Shown piece by piece: positions 20,688 to 30,035 of a stretch of 64,000 nt of DNA. Origin of the DNA: Thecaphora thlaspeos (lineage: Eukaryota > Basidiomycota > Ustilaginomycetes > Urocystidales > Glomosporiaceae); NCBI GenBank assembly GCA_900291925.1, contig UWYS01000007.1:496001-560000 (forward strand). The letters run 5' to 3'. Both the position numbers and the translations under genes were made by a program. Below the pieces are notes generated by a model. The model worked only from the letters and a program-made list of their open reading frames with translations. It made no database searches and was not told where the DNA came from. The stretch's first letter is position 1. Each line of letters starts with the position of its first letter.

Positions 20688-21904
20688 GTACAGTACTCTA
20701 GAGTGTACGTACAGTAGGTACCTGTACTGTATCTGGGTGAGTCGAAGGGGCGCCGCGCCTTGTAGTGTCGTGGTTTGAATCTACCCCTGCCTGCCTGCCT
20801 GCCTGCCTGCGGTTGGGATCTTGCTTGCGAGCGCAGGCGGCGCAGCTTGGCCCTCTTTGACACGACCGGAGTGCGGTACGCAGCTGCAGGGAGGTCGAGA
20901 GACCGGCAGTCCCCGTACACCTTCCGTGCCACCACCGCCATCGCACGCCAAGGTGTGACGTTACACCGTTGGATTGCAGGCGTACAGTAACGTGGTAAGT
21001 ACTGTACATACAGTCCAGAGCACGTCCCGCTGCTTGACGGCATCGCTTCGAGGGCAGCCGTGCAGCATGCAGAGTCCTAACGTACCTCTTGCTTAGACGC
21101 AACGGAGGAGACAGTACAATGTACTGTAGCTGAGTCGGTGCGCTCGACGACACGCTCAAGCTTTCGTCCCTCGCCCAGATGCTTGCTACTGTACTGTATC
21201 AATACGAAACAAGTACAGTACAGTACTGTACGCACGTCCTGCCTGCTGCTCTAGCTAGCAAATGCTCGTTCCATTCCTGCGCTCGTTGCTGTACATACTG
21301 TAAGTACTCTGTAGCACAGAGAGTGGCGAGCAAGGAAGAAACCCAAAATGACGAGCAAGCCTTCTGCCACCACACTCGACAGCAACAGAGAGAGGGCGAC
21401 TCGAGCGCACAGAGCCAAGGTCATGTGCCCTGCCTCTACGTGTGCAACCACAGCTTCCGGCAAACCCTTGGAGCTTTGACATGCGGGACCTCTGCAGGGA
21501 GACAGAGGAGTACAGCACAGACAGCATCATCTGCACCTCATCTTCCGCCTTGCCAGATCTCAGACGAGGCCGTGACGCTCAAGTCCATGCGACGAAAGCA
21601 GAGTGTGTGAAGAGACCACTCCAAATCTTACCCTACCCTACCCTAGGTGGAGACAGGCAGAGCACCGAAGCCGCTGGCATGCTCATCGCTTTGCATCTCA
21701 CAGTTGCTTCCGGTGCAACGAGCGTCTCGAGGCCGTGGCCGGTAGTACAGTACCGCTGTCTCGTCGCCGTCACTGCCTTGTCCCTGGTCGCCGTGCGCAT
21801 CCATGGCCTCTTTGATGCGCTCGCACCCAACCTCCTTCTTTCGCCCCTTGCCTCGACAGGGACCTCGCGCACATCGACCACCCACACAAACATATGTACA
21901 GTAC
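20688..21904. promoter_or_regulatory. cluster of GTACAGTA/TACTGTAC motifs (cluster A)
   Basis: About a dozen copies of the 7-9-mer GTACAGTA(C) or its reverse complement occur here: 20688, 20709, 20724, 20982, 20999, 21111, 21121, 21187, 21212-21231, 21296, 21745 and 21896. At 21218-21231 there is a perfect 14-nt palindrome GTACAGTACTGTAC. I noticed no copies in coding exons of the window. The tract lies upstream of the large unknown protein gene at 23278. A binding-site array is inferred, not shown. Confidence 0.6.
20787..20810. repeat. (CTGC)6 microsatellite
   Basis: Six uninterrupted CTGC units, inside motif cluster A and outside any supported gene. Confidence 0.95.
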
Positions 21905-22423
21905 CCGCCCGCCAACCCGTCCGTCTCGCCGCCTCTGTCGTTCACTCTTCAGTACGACTTACGCAGCGCCCCGCCAACCCCTTGCCCCCGGCATCGGTGG
22001 CCACCACTCCTGCGTGACTCGACTTTGACTTCCTGATTGGGCATCGACCGCCTCCTACCTTCGAGGCAAGAACCACTCCGATCCTCTCCCGGAAGCCAAC
22101 CTGCTGGCTTGTCACTTTGTCTTCACTCTACCACCTCTCACACACCCGACACGGCATCGATCCTCGCTGCGATAGGTTCATCCAACCGCCCACGCACCCA
22201 CCTCCTCGACGCCCGCTGACATGCCCACACCCACCCTACCACCGCCGACTTCCTCGTTCAGGGCCGGACACCAAAGCAAGCCCTCTATCTTCTTGCAGCT
22301 CCGCCCTGTTGGCGATCGGCCGCATCGGATCTGAGCCCGATATAATCGGACCGATCGGGCTGCGGTCAGCCGCCGACTCGCCGTCGGAGCTACTACCACC
22401 AGGTCTAGACCACCTAGGCCTAG

Positions 22424-22478
22424 GCCTTGCGGGTAGAAGCCTTGCGGGTAGAAGCCTTCCGGGTAGAAGCCTTCCGGG
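22424..22478. repeat. 15-bp tandem repeat, about 3.7 copies
   Basis: Units of GCCTTGCGGGTAGAA start at 22424, 22439 and 22454, with a partial unit at 22469. The last two copies share a G-to-C change (GCCTTCCGGG), so the array probably grew by duplication after that change. Confidence 0.9.
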
Positions 22479-23186
22479 ACGCCGACAACATCCCAAGAGC
22501 ATCTCAGAGACCCAAGGCATGCTTGTGGGTTTGCTGGGGACCGTCTAATGTACAAATAGAGGCTCCTGGGCACCATCGTCGAGCTGGAATCCATCATCCT
22601 TGGCATCTATCTTCTACACGAACAACCTTACCCCCCCCACCTGATCGTGCTAGCCTCACGCCGGCTCGCACCGCGCAGCTCGACCAATTCTCGCCCCTCC
22701 AACAGCCGCTTCATCTGGACCGTAACGGGCGATAACCTCCAGCTCACGCTCGACGCCGCCTCCTCTCAGCCTCCTCGCCGGAACCTCTCTGACATCCATC
22801 AGCCCTCCTCCCTTCCCCCTTCTGGCATGCCCCTCCTTGTCCCGGTGATTCAGGCATGACATTGGGCATGCCATCGGCGTGGCCCTGCATTCGAGCTCCT
22901 ACCACCGTACCCAACGTGTCATTCCTTGGCCTCGCCCCTGCAACCGATACGAGACAGCCACTGCAAGCCTAGGCTCCAAGGCTTCTCGAGCAGATCATCC
23001 TTCCCTTCAGGTCGCTTCCATATACCTAGTTCGTCGTCAGTCGAGCTTTGACACCCGCCACCACCTATCCGTCCTGCACCCTCGCCACCCCACCGTGCCC
23101 ACCTCGACGCTAGACCTCCTCGCCACCCCGCCTCCGCCTCCGTCACAGCAGTGATCAAGTGCCGCTTCGTCACCGCGACAACCTCG

Positions 23187-23213
23187 ATGGCGCCGCGTCA
23201 CCAGGCTTTTTAG
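23187..23213 (+). other. upstream ORF (8 codons)
   Basis: ATG followed by seven codons and TAG encodes MAPRHQAF, ending 64 nt before the main start at 23278. If this stretch is in the mature leader it could reduce or condition translation of the main frame. Whether it is transcribed is unknown. Confidence 0.35.
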
Positions 23214-23277
23214 ATAGCGTCAACGGTCGTCCCATTCTGCTCCTCTGGTGGACAGGATCAGCGACTCGATCCCACCA

Positions 23278-26200
23278 ATGTTGGCGTTCACGATGCCACA
23301 GGCCGAAGACATGATCAGGGGGAGCTCGAGGACCGACAGCATCTCGACGATCTGGAGCTCTGCCGATGTCCCGTTCTGCCTCGATCCTCGCATGACGGGG
23401 TCGGGACAGGCAATCGCCCTCACCGCCGGCAACCCTGGAGGCAGGCTCAATAGGCCGGACGGGTATCCGCGCTTCTCGCGAGGATCTGGGTCCTCGAGGC
23501 CCTGCTCGATCGACATGGAGCGACCGAGCCTCAGCCTCGCCGAGGAGAGGTACTACGACTACTCCCTCGACCTCCCCAACGCGCTGGCTCTGCGTCCTCA
23601 CCAAGAGTCGCCTCCGAGCCGCGACAGGCTTCATCGCGGCGAACGCGCCGACCGTATCGCAGCCACTGCGACTGGCGGAAGTCGCGTGTATGGCTCGCCG
23701 CCTGAGATGGTTCCGCCGTCGTCTTCCCAGTCCTCGTCTCTTCACGCAACCCTGAAGTCAAAGCGGGACCATCGACTGCGACCTTCGGAGGACAGTCACA
23801 ATGCCTCCGCCCCGAGCATGCCGGCGTCAGTCTCGTCTGGCAGTGGTCCGATGAGCGAGGTTGCGCCGCCGTCGGCCTCTTGCAGCCCCCTAGCCCGCCA
23901 AGGCGCTGGTAAAAGCTGCAAGGCCGGCGTCTCGACGCAGAGCAGCGGCAGCGACAGCAGCAAACACGCGTCCATCGCGGGCGGAACGCAAGCGTCGCCC
24001 AGCGGCAGCAGTGGCGACGGAGGAAAACTGCGCAGGCAAGGGGATCTCTATGTCCACGCCAGGCAGCTCTTCGAGGCCGACTACAGCATGGACCCGGACC
24101 GCTCTGGCGCATCGCTGAAGCCCGGGAGCCGGCAGATGGTGGGCCCCGACGACCACGAGGACGGGCTCGAACGGCGCGAGCGCGTCCTCTCGTCGGCCTT
24201 CAGCGACCTGTTGCACGAGGACAGCATGCACTTGTGCTCGGCCTCGCACCGTTCGGACCGGCTGAGTTCAGAGGATTCGTCGGTGCTGCCGGACCTTTCC
24301 GACTCGCTGGCGCAGGCCTATTTCTTCGGCATCCCACCGGTCAAGGGCCTCTCGTTGGCCATGGCGATGGACGCCGGGATGCATCCGAGCGAACACACAC
24401 CGACGCGAGAGTACCCGCCGGTCCAGCTTGGCGACAAGGCCGTCGACCAGAGCAAGGACCTCGCAACGCTACCGTCGCTGCCGTCCTCTCCCAACGTCTC
24501 GCCCAGCCTGTCGGGCCCGAACTCGCCGCGCGGCTTCGCCTCGAGGCATGCGTCTCGGCCGCGGACGGCGGACACGAACCGAGGCCGCTCGCCCAACGGC
24601 TTCTCGCCCAGGCGCGTGGTCAAGGGCCCGCCGACGCCCCTCAAGATCTCGAGGCCAATGACGAGCCAGGCCGCCCTGACCCAGGCGCTCTCGCTCAACA
24701 CCGACGGCGCGCAGACCGACATCCGACTGTCGCCGCCCCTCTCTCGAGACGAGGGCTCGCCCGAAAACCGCCTGCCCTCTAGCACCGGGTCGCGCATGCG
24801 ATCGAGGGCGCTGTCCACCTCAAAGCTGCGGCCCACGTCGCCGTGGAAGCTGTTTGGCGGCGGAGACGTTCCGGCACTGCCAGCGCTGCCAGCGCTGCCC
24901 AGCGGGCTCTCTTCTCGCCCTTCGACCGCCCAGGTCAATGGCCAGGAGGGAAAGCCAAAGGGTCGCTTTCGTTCGAGGACGCTCGGAGAGGTCGACCGCG
25001 CCGTCTCGATGCAGCCGGGCCCTAAAGTTCCGGAGAAGAGGGCCGACATCGACATGGCTCCGGCTACGACCGCCTGGGCACGGCGTTCGAGTAAGAGCGA
25101 CACGCTGGCCAGCTCGGCCACGTTCTCGGCCAGGTCGGTTCTCTTGACCTCGGCCAGCAGCGCGTCGCCTTCCATCCCATCGACGCCAAAGAGCCCCGGT
25201 CGACCGAGAACCAAGAGCGGCGCCGGCGGCTGGGCCTCGTACCTCACCACGGGCCTCACGCTGCACATCGACCAGGACGGGCAGAGGCTGACGCAGGTCA
25301 ACATGTCGTACCTCAGCTACGACCCTTTCGGCAGTCCCGATGCGCTCGTCGGAGGTGCGGAAGCCAAGCAGGGCAGCAGCGCCGCGTCGAGGCGGCCCAA
25401 GTCGAGGCAGGACAGGGACGGCGAAGCAAGCCAAGTGGGGACGCTCGAATTCGGCCAGGGCGACGAGATCCACCAGCATCTCTGGCCCATCCGCTCGTCC
25501 GGTCACAAGTCGCCGCCCATCCTGAAGCACCTCACCATCGGCGACGACGTCAAGGCCGACCTGCTGACGCGCCAGGCGGCGCTGATGGTCAAGGCGAACG
25601 GCGACCACGAGGTCGGGGGATACGAGCAAAAGGGCCAGCTCGCCTGGAAGTTTGTCTACCGCGTCGAGGACCACGCCAACGGCGCCGCCGCCGGCGACAA
25701 GCTCCTCATCCCCGTCAGCTTCTTGTGCTCCGTCACTCTGCTAGACCCAGCGCGCGCCCGAAAGTCGAGGATCTTGACCAGCCTCTGCAAGCAGGTCGTC
25801 CCCAACCTCGTCTCCAAGTCGGTCTCGGCCTCTCCCGCCTCGTCGAAGCACGACCTTCCCCCGGTCAGCGGCAGCGGCTACGCACCGTCGCCGCCTTCGT
25901 CGTACCGCTCGCAGGCAAGTCTGCGCCGAGAGTTCCTGGCGCACGAAAAGACCGGCTCGACGTCCGCTGCACGTCCCTCCTACGGCGAAACGATGGCCTC
26001 GCCATCTCCGATGCGCCACCGCTTCGACTCGCACTACCTAGCCTCGTCCCACACGACCTTCCTTGGCACACCTGCCACGTCGCGCCCGCCCCTCTCCGCC
26101 AACAGCATCGCCTCGACGGACTCCAGCATCCTCTCTGCCTCGCAGCCTATCACCCCTCTCTCGGGCCGCGGGACGGGCGAGTCGTTCTCCGATCGCTCCC

Positions 26201-27216
26201 GCCTGCAAAGCTCGCCCGTCTCGCCGCGCTTCGGCAAGGTGGCGCCATCCGCCGGCGGTGTCGGCAGCGGCGGTGACGACGTGTCGGGCCCGCGTCGATA
26301 CCCCGGCTCGGCCACCGAACAGGGTCATGGTCGGCACGGCGTCTCGCCCAACCACATCGGTCTTGACGGTGCGACGCTGCGCATCAGACAGTCGAGCCTC
26401 GCGCTGCAGGAGAAGGCGTCGTTTGGCAGCTTCCACGCCACGGGTCCGCCGCGCATGATTGGCGGACGAAAGCTGATCCCCATCAGCCTGCCGCCGGAGC
26501 TGCAGAAGCGGTCCAGGATCGATCCGGCGCGGCTGCAGGCCAACACGACGACGTCAATCTCTACAGCGAGGCCTTCCTCTCGGCAGCCCGTCGCGGCTGC
26601 GGCGACGGCATCGACGCCGTCTCTACCGACCACGAGCAGCATCCGACCGGACGACGGCATCCGAGCCCTCTCGAGCCGACCTCGTTCCGGGACGACCTCG
26701 TCCTCTCGCCCGCCTACTACGTCGGAAGCGATCAAATTTGAGTATCTCGCGCGCGAAGAACAGAGTTCGATGCGCCCTCTGCGCTCGCAGCGTTCGCACG
26801 GTACCTTTATCCTCACGCCCAACTCGACGATAGCGGACCACGACGAAACGCGCACCTCTACGACAACGACGACGAGTCGTCAACGGAGCCGCACGTCGGA
26901 AGGCTCGGCGCAGGTGGAGCAGGGTCGACCTTTCACCGCCGATGCGTGGGGTGCAGCCATGTACCCTCCCGTCGAAGCTATCCGCGGAACGCTACAGCAG
27001 GAACGCACCCACCAGACCATCCAGCAGCAGCATCCGCATCCGCAGCAGCAGTTGAAGTGGCAGGAAGCTTCCATATTCCTAGCTCAGACAGGCAGCGTGG
27101 CGCAGAGGGGCCGACCGACCTTTGGCAGACCCAGGACCGCCCAGAACCTTATGCCGGACCAAACGGCCAAGATGCCCGCTGCAGCGCTCGTAAACGTCTC
27201 GACGCACCGGACCTGA
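23278..27216 (+). CDS. large Ser/Pro-rich protein of unknown function with one conserved-looking core
   Basis: Uninterrupted frame of 1312 aa from the ATG at 23278; I do not recognise the family. Residues 1-640 and 860-1312 are low-complexity, rich in Ser, Pro and Arg, with RTKSG-, SPxx- and ALPALPALP-type stretches typical of disordered signalling scaffolds. Residues about 645-855 look folded: GGWASYLTTGLTLHIDQDGQ, NMSYLSYDPFG, HLWPIRSSGHKSPPILKHLT, QLAWKFVYRVEDHANGAAAG and LLIPVSFLCSVTLLDPARAR. The alternating hydrophobic pattern suggests a beta-rich domain. The C-terminus is Gln/His-rich. Codon use matches neighbours and the opposite strand is not comparably protein-like, supporting a real gene. 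An extra upstream exon is possible. It could be a fungal-specific cell-polarity or cell-wall regulator, but that is a guess. Confidence 0.8.
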   Translation: MLAFTMPQAEDMIRGSSRTDSISTIWSSADVPFCLDPRMTGSGQAIALTAGNPGGRLNRPDGYPRFSRGSGSSRPCSIDMERPSLSLAEERYYDYSLDLPNALALRPHQESPPSRDRLHRGERADRIAATATGGSRVYGSPPEMVPPSSSQSSSLHATLKSKRDHRLRPSEDSHNASAPSMPASVSSGSGPMSEVAPPSASCSPLARQGAGKSCKAGVSTQSSGSDSSKHASIAGGTQASPSGSSGDGGKLRRQGDLYVHARQLFEADYSMDPDRSGASLKPGSRQMVGPDDHEDGLERRERVLSSAFSDLLHEDSMHLCSASHRSDRLSSEDSSVLPDLSDSLAQAYFFGIPPVKGLSLAMAMDAGMHPSEHTPTREYPPVQLGDKAVDQSKDLATLPSLPSSPNVSPSLSGPNSPRGFASRHASRPRTADTNRGRSPNGFSPRRVVKGPPTPLKISRPMTSQAALTQALSLNTDGAQTDIRLSPPLSRDEGSPENRLPSSTGSRMRSRALSTSKLRPTSPWKLFGGGDVPALPALPALPSGLSSRPSTAQVNGQEGKPKGRFRSRTLGEVDRAVSMQPGPKVPEKRADIDMAPATTAWARRSSKSDTLASSATFSARSVLLTSASSASPSIPSTPKSPGRPRTKSGAGGWASYLTTGLTLHIDQDGQRLTQVNMSYLSYDPFGSPDALVGGAEAKQGSSAASRRPKSRQDRDGEASQVGTLEFGQGDEIHQHLWPIRSSGHKSPPILKHLTIGDDVKADLLTRQAALMVKANGDHEVGGYEQKGQLAWKFVYRVEDHANGAAAGDKLLIPVSFLCSVTLLDPARARKSRILTSLCKQVVPNLVSKSVSASPASSKHDLPPVSGSGYAPSPPSSYRSQASLRREFLAHEKTGSTSAARPSYGETMASPSPMRHRFDSHYLASSHTTFLGTPATSRPPLSANSIASTDSSILSASQPITPLSGRGTGESFSDRSRLQSSPVSPRFGKVAPSAGGVGSGGDDVSGPRRYPGSATEQGHGRHGVSPNHIGLDGATLRIRQSSLALQEKASFGSFHATGPPRMIGGRKLIPISLPPELQKRSRIDPARLQANTTTSISTARPSSRQPVAAAATASTPSLPTTSSIRPDDGIRALSSRPRSGTTSSSRPPTTSEAIKFEYLAREEQSSMRPLRSQRSHGTFILTPNSTIADHDETRTSTTTTTSRQRSRTSEGSAQVEQGRPFTADAWGAAMYPPVEAIRGTLQQERTHQTIQQQHPHPQQQLKWQEASIFLAQTGSVAQRGRPTFGRPRTAQNLMPDQTAKMPAAALVNVSTHRT

Positions 27217-27634
27217 TGCTGCTCGAAACATCCTTTACAGCCTCCGCTCGTTGTCCGAACCGCTTGTGGACACTGTTACCCCCCCACCCTCCAGCTTTTT
27301 CTTTCTCTCATAGTCTCTGTATCTACCCTTACCCGGTTTGTCGTTACCTGACTACCCGCCTTGCTGTTCCATCGTATCTAGCGCCGCCTCTGCATGTACC
27401 AACACGCTCATTCTCCGTCCGAAGCAGTCACACATACCCTCCCTAGTCAATTAACATGTTTTCTCTCTCCCAATTTCTGCATAAAAGTGAGCGGTCGACT
27501 TGGTGCGGCGTACGTGATGGTATTTGCATAGAATCCAGCGTAGGGACTCTATGTGATGTTTTGAGGACCGGCTGAGAAAGACAACCGTCCATTGGATACT
27601 GGAACGTCGAAGATGGAGAGACGATGGGGAAAAT
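27217..27634. other. convergent 3' intergenic region
   Basis: 418 bp between the unknown-protein gene and FAL1. It is more AT-rich than the flanking exons, as expected for two 3' UTRs. No other feature was seen. Confidence 0.5.
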
Positions 27635-29549
27635 TCAGAGCATATCTTCGAGTTTGACGGGCATCTCGTCGATTTGAGTGCTGTAGAATTGTTCAATGTC
27701 CCGTAGGATCCTCTGGAGGTGTCGAGATGGGGTGAGGTGTAGAATGTTGTGTTAGTAGATAGAGGAGGGAGGTGGAGACAGGGAGCGAGAGAGAGAGAAA
27801 GAAAGGTGGGTAGGACCGGGGGATAATGGGAGAACTCACGACGTCCTCGACCGTGACAAAGTTGATCGCGACACCCTTGCGTCCGAATCTACCCGACCTG
27901 CCGATACGGTGGATGTAGTTCTCTGCGAGGGAGCGAAGAGGAAGAGACAAGGATGGTAGGGAGAGAAGGCAAGGTCAGTGCCAGTCTCTCGAGTTGCGGG
28001 AGAATAGGTCGTGCTCCGGCCGCGTCAACTCACCTCGATTACTCGGCAGGTCGTAGTTGATGACGAGCGAGATGTTGCTGACGTCGATTCCGCGCGCCCA
28101 CACGTCGGTCGTGATGAGCACCCTGCTGGAACCCTGTCGGAACTCGCTCATGATGGCGTCGCGCTCCTTTTGCTGCATCTCGCCGTGCATGCTGCTGATC
28201 TGGAAGTTGTTCTCGCGCATCTTTTCCGTCAGCCAGTCGACCTTGCGTCGCGTGTTGCAGAAGATGACGGCCTGCGTGATGGTCAGCGTGTCGTAGAGGT
28301 CGCAGAGCGTGTCGAACTTCCAATCCTCCTTTTCGACGGCTACGAAGAACTGCTTGATCCCCTCGAGCGTAAGCTCGTCTCGCTTTACCAGAATGCGGAT
28401 GCTGCGGGTGGAGGCGCCAAGGGGTGAGGGGCGAGGAGCGAGGCAGGGTGATGTCAGTACAGAGCTCGTCAGCGACGCAGGCTGCGGCAAGTGCGGAGAG
28501 AAGGCTTGCACAGAGGTAAAGCGAATCAGCGGTACCACAAGCCTGAGCGCTAGGCCACTCACGGATCCGTCATGAACTTTGTCGTCATCTCGAGAACATC
28601 GTGCGGCAGCGTGGCTGAGAGCAGGACGACCTGTGTAGCGGGCGGGAGGTATCGGTAGACGTCGTAGATCTGATCCTTGAAGCCCATGTTGAGCAGCTCG
28701 TCGCTCTCGTCGAGGATGAGCATCTTGATGTTCTTCGTTCGGAGGTGTCTTCTGCGGATCATGTCAAACACACGGCCGGGCGTGCCCGAGACGATGTGTT
28801 GGCCGTAGTCGAGCTTGCGGATGTCTTCGCCGATCGACGTTCCACCTGAGGTAGAGCAAGAGGCAGGGCGAGGCGAAGCGAGCAGGAGGAAAGGGCATAC
28901 ATTCGAGCCAGTCAGCACACCAGAGAGGTTTCCTTCGCATACGCTCTACCTGGGACGTCGCTGCACTCACCGATGCAGGCGTGGCACTGAACGTTCATGT
29001 AGTCACCCAACGCTAGGACTACGCTCTGGATCTGTGTTGCCAGCTCGCGGGTGGGGCTGAGAACAAGGGCCTGTGTGTCTCTTAGGGTTGTGTCGATGGA
29101 CTGGAGCATGGAGATGGAGAAGGTGGCCGTCTTTCCGGTTCCGGACTGGGCCTGTGCGATCACGTCGCGGCCGCGGATGATGGGAAGGATGGCTCGTTGC
29201 TGGATGGCCGAAGGCTTCTCAAAGTCTGGATGACAGATGAGGGGGCCGAGTGAGGAAGCAAGGGCGTCAGGCGACAGGATTGCGGCGAGGGAACAATGGG
29301 CGGAGGGGAGACTGCTCACTGTAAGCGTAGATGCCTCGCAGCAGGTCCTCTTTGAGGCCCATGGAGTCCTGTGCAATATGAGGGGGCAGAGGTGCGAGCA
29401 GAGAGAGAGTCATTTGACGTGCGTTCGGTGGTGTACTCTGGGAGGGCCATGGGAAGTGGTGGGAGGCGACGTACGAAGGTTGGGGCGACCTTGACCTCCT
29501 CGCTGCTCTCGAACACGAGCTTGTTGTCGCCGGCGTTGATTCCGGACAT
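27635..29549 (-). CDS. FAL1: ATP-dependent RNA helicase FAL1 / eIF4A-III
   Basis: Seven exons: 29549-29475, 29368-29320, 29225-28971, 28845-28563, 28401-28034, 27922-27840 and 27712-27635; all joins keep phase and give 396 aa. Motifs: AQSGTGKT (67-74), PTRELA, DESD (172-175), [20 protein letters not shown]. Features such as [23 protein letters not shown] and [18 protein letters not shown] point to the eIF4A-III/Fal1 branch rather than translation factor eIF4A. Yeast Fal1 acts in 18S rRNA maturation; eIF4A-III is the RNA clamp of the exon junction complex. Motif II has Ser where most DEAD-box proteins have Ala. It is divergent from SF3A3, and an AC repeat lies 14 nt upstream of the start. Confidence 0.95.
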
Positions 29550-29560
29550 GATGGATGTAT

Positions 29561-29614
<54 letters not shown>

Positions 29615-30035
29615 TGCGTAGGGAAGAGTGATGAGGGAAAGGTTGAAGGGAGGGGAGGGTGGTGGTGGGTGACGCTGACGGGTGACGGGTGGTGGTGGCT
29701 GGTGGAGGCTGGTGGAGGGAGGGAGGGGAGAGCGCGCCGTGAGAAATGCCAAAAAGTGGGCAGCGGCGCTGCTGCGGCGCTGCTTCTGGGCCTGATCACT
29801 CCGTGTTCCGAGTATCATTCAATTGCACCTGCATTCAGAGGTCCAGAGTGGTCAACCAAAAGAGCACGCCCCACTCGAGGGTTGCCGCTTGCCATCTCTC
29901 CACACGGCCGCGCCTTTCTTCCTCCCTTTCCTCCACGCCTCCACCTCGTCGCCCACCTCCCTGCCGCCACTCACCAGCCAGCATCACCACCACCACCACC
30001 ACCGTCGCCACCGCCACCACCGTCACCGCCCAAAC
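29550..30035. promoter_or_regulatory. divergent promoter between FAL1 and SF3A3
   Basis: Only 486 bp separate the start codons. The FAL1 side holds the GT/AC microsatellite and G-rich GGTGGTGG-type runs near 29655-29715. The SF3A3 side (29900-30035) is pyrimidine-rich with CACC repeats directly before the ATG. No TATA box was seen. Confidence 0.5.
29564..29617. repeat. (GT)n microsatellite in FAL1 leader
   Basis: A run of about 22 GT dinucleotides followed by a slightly interrupted tail (ATGTGTGTGC). On the FAL1 sense strand this is (AC)n ending 14 nt before the ATG. Confidence 0.95.

Larger units (their letters stand above)
21905..23277 (+). promoter_or_regulatory. pyrimidine-rich leader / promoter of the 1312-aa protein gene
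   Basis: From about 21.9 kb the + strand becomes rich in CACC, CTCC and CCGCC runs, the composition seen in the leaders of other genes here. Many ATGs lie in it. It may hold 5' UTR introns: a T-rich run followed by TAG just before 23218 could be an acceptor, after which the frame is open into the main coding sequence. Confidence 0.35.

Noticed and set aside
27635..29549. Naming the helicase eIF4A (translation initiation)
   Set aside because: [16 protein letters not shown] and YSTQIDEMP features fit eIF4A-III/Fal1 rather than eIF4A.
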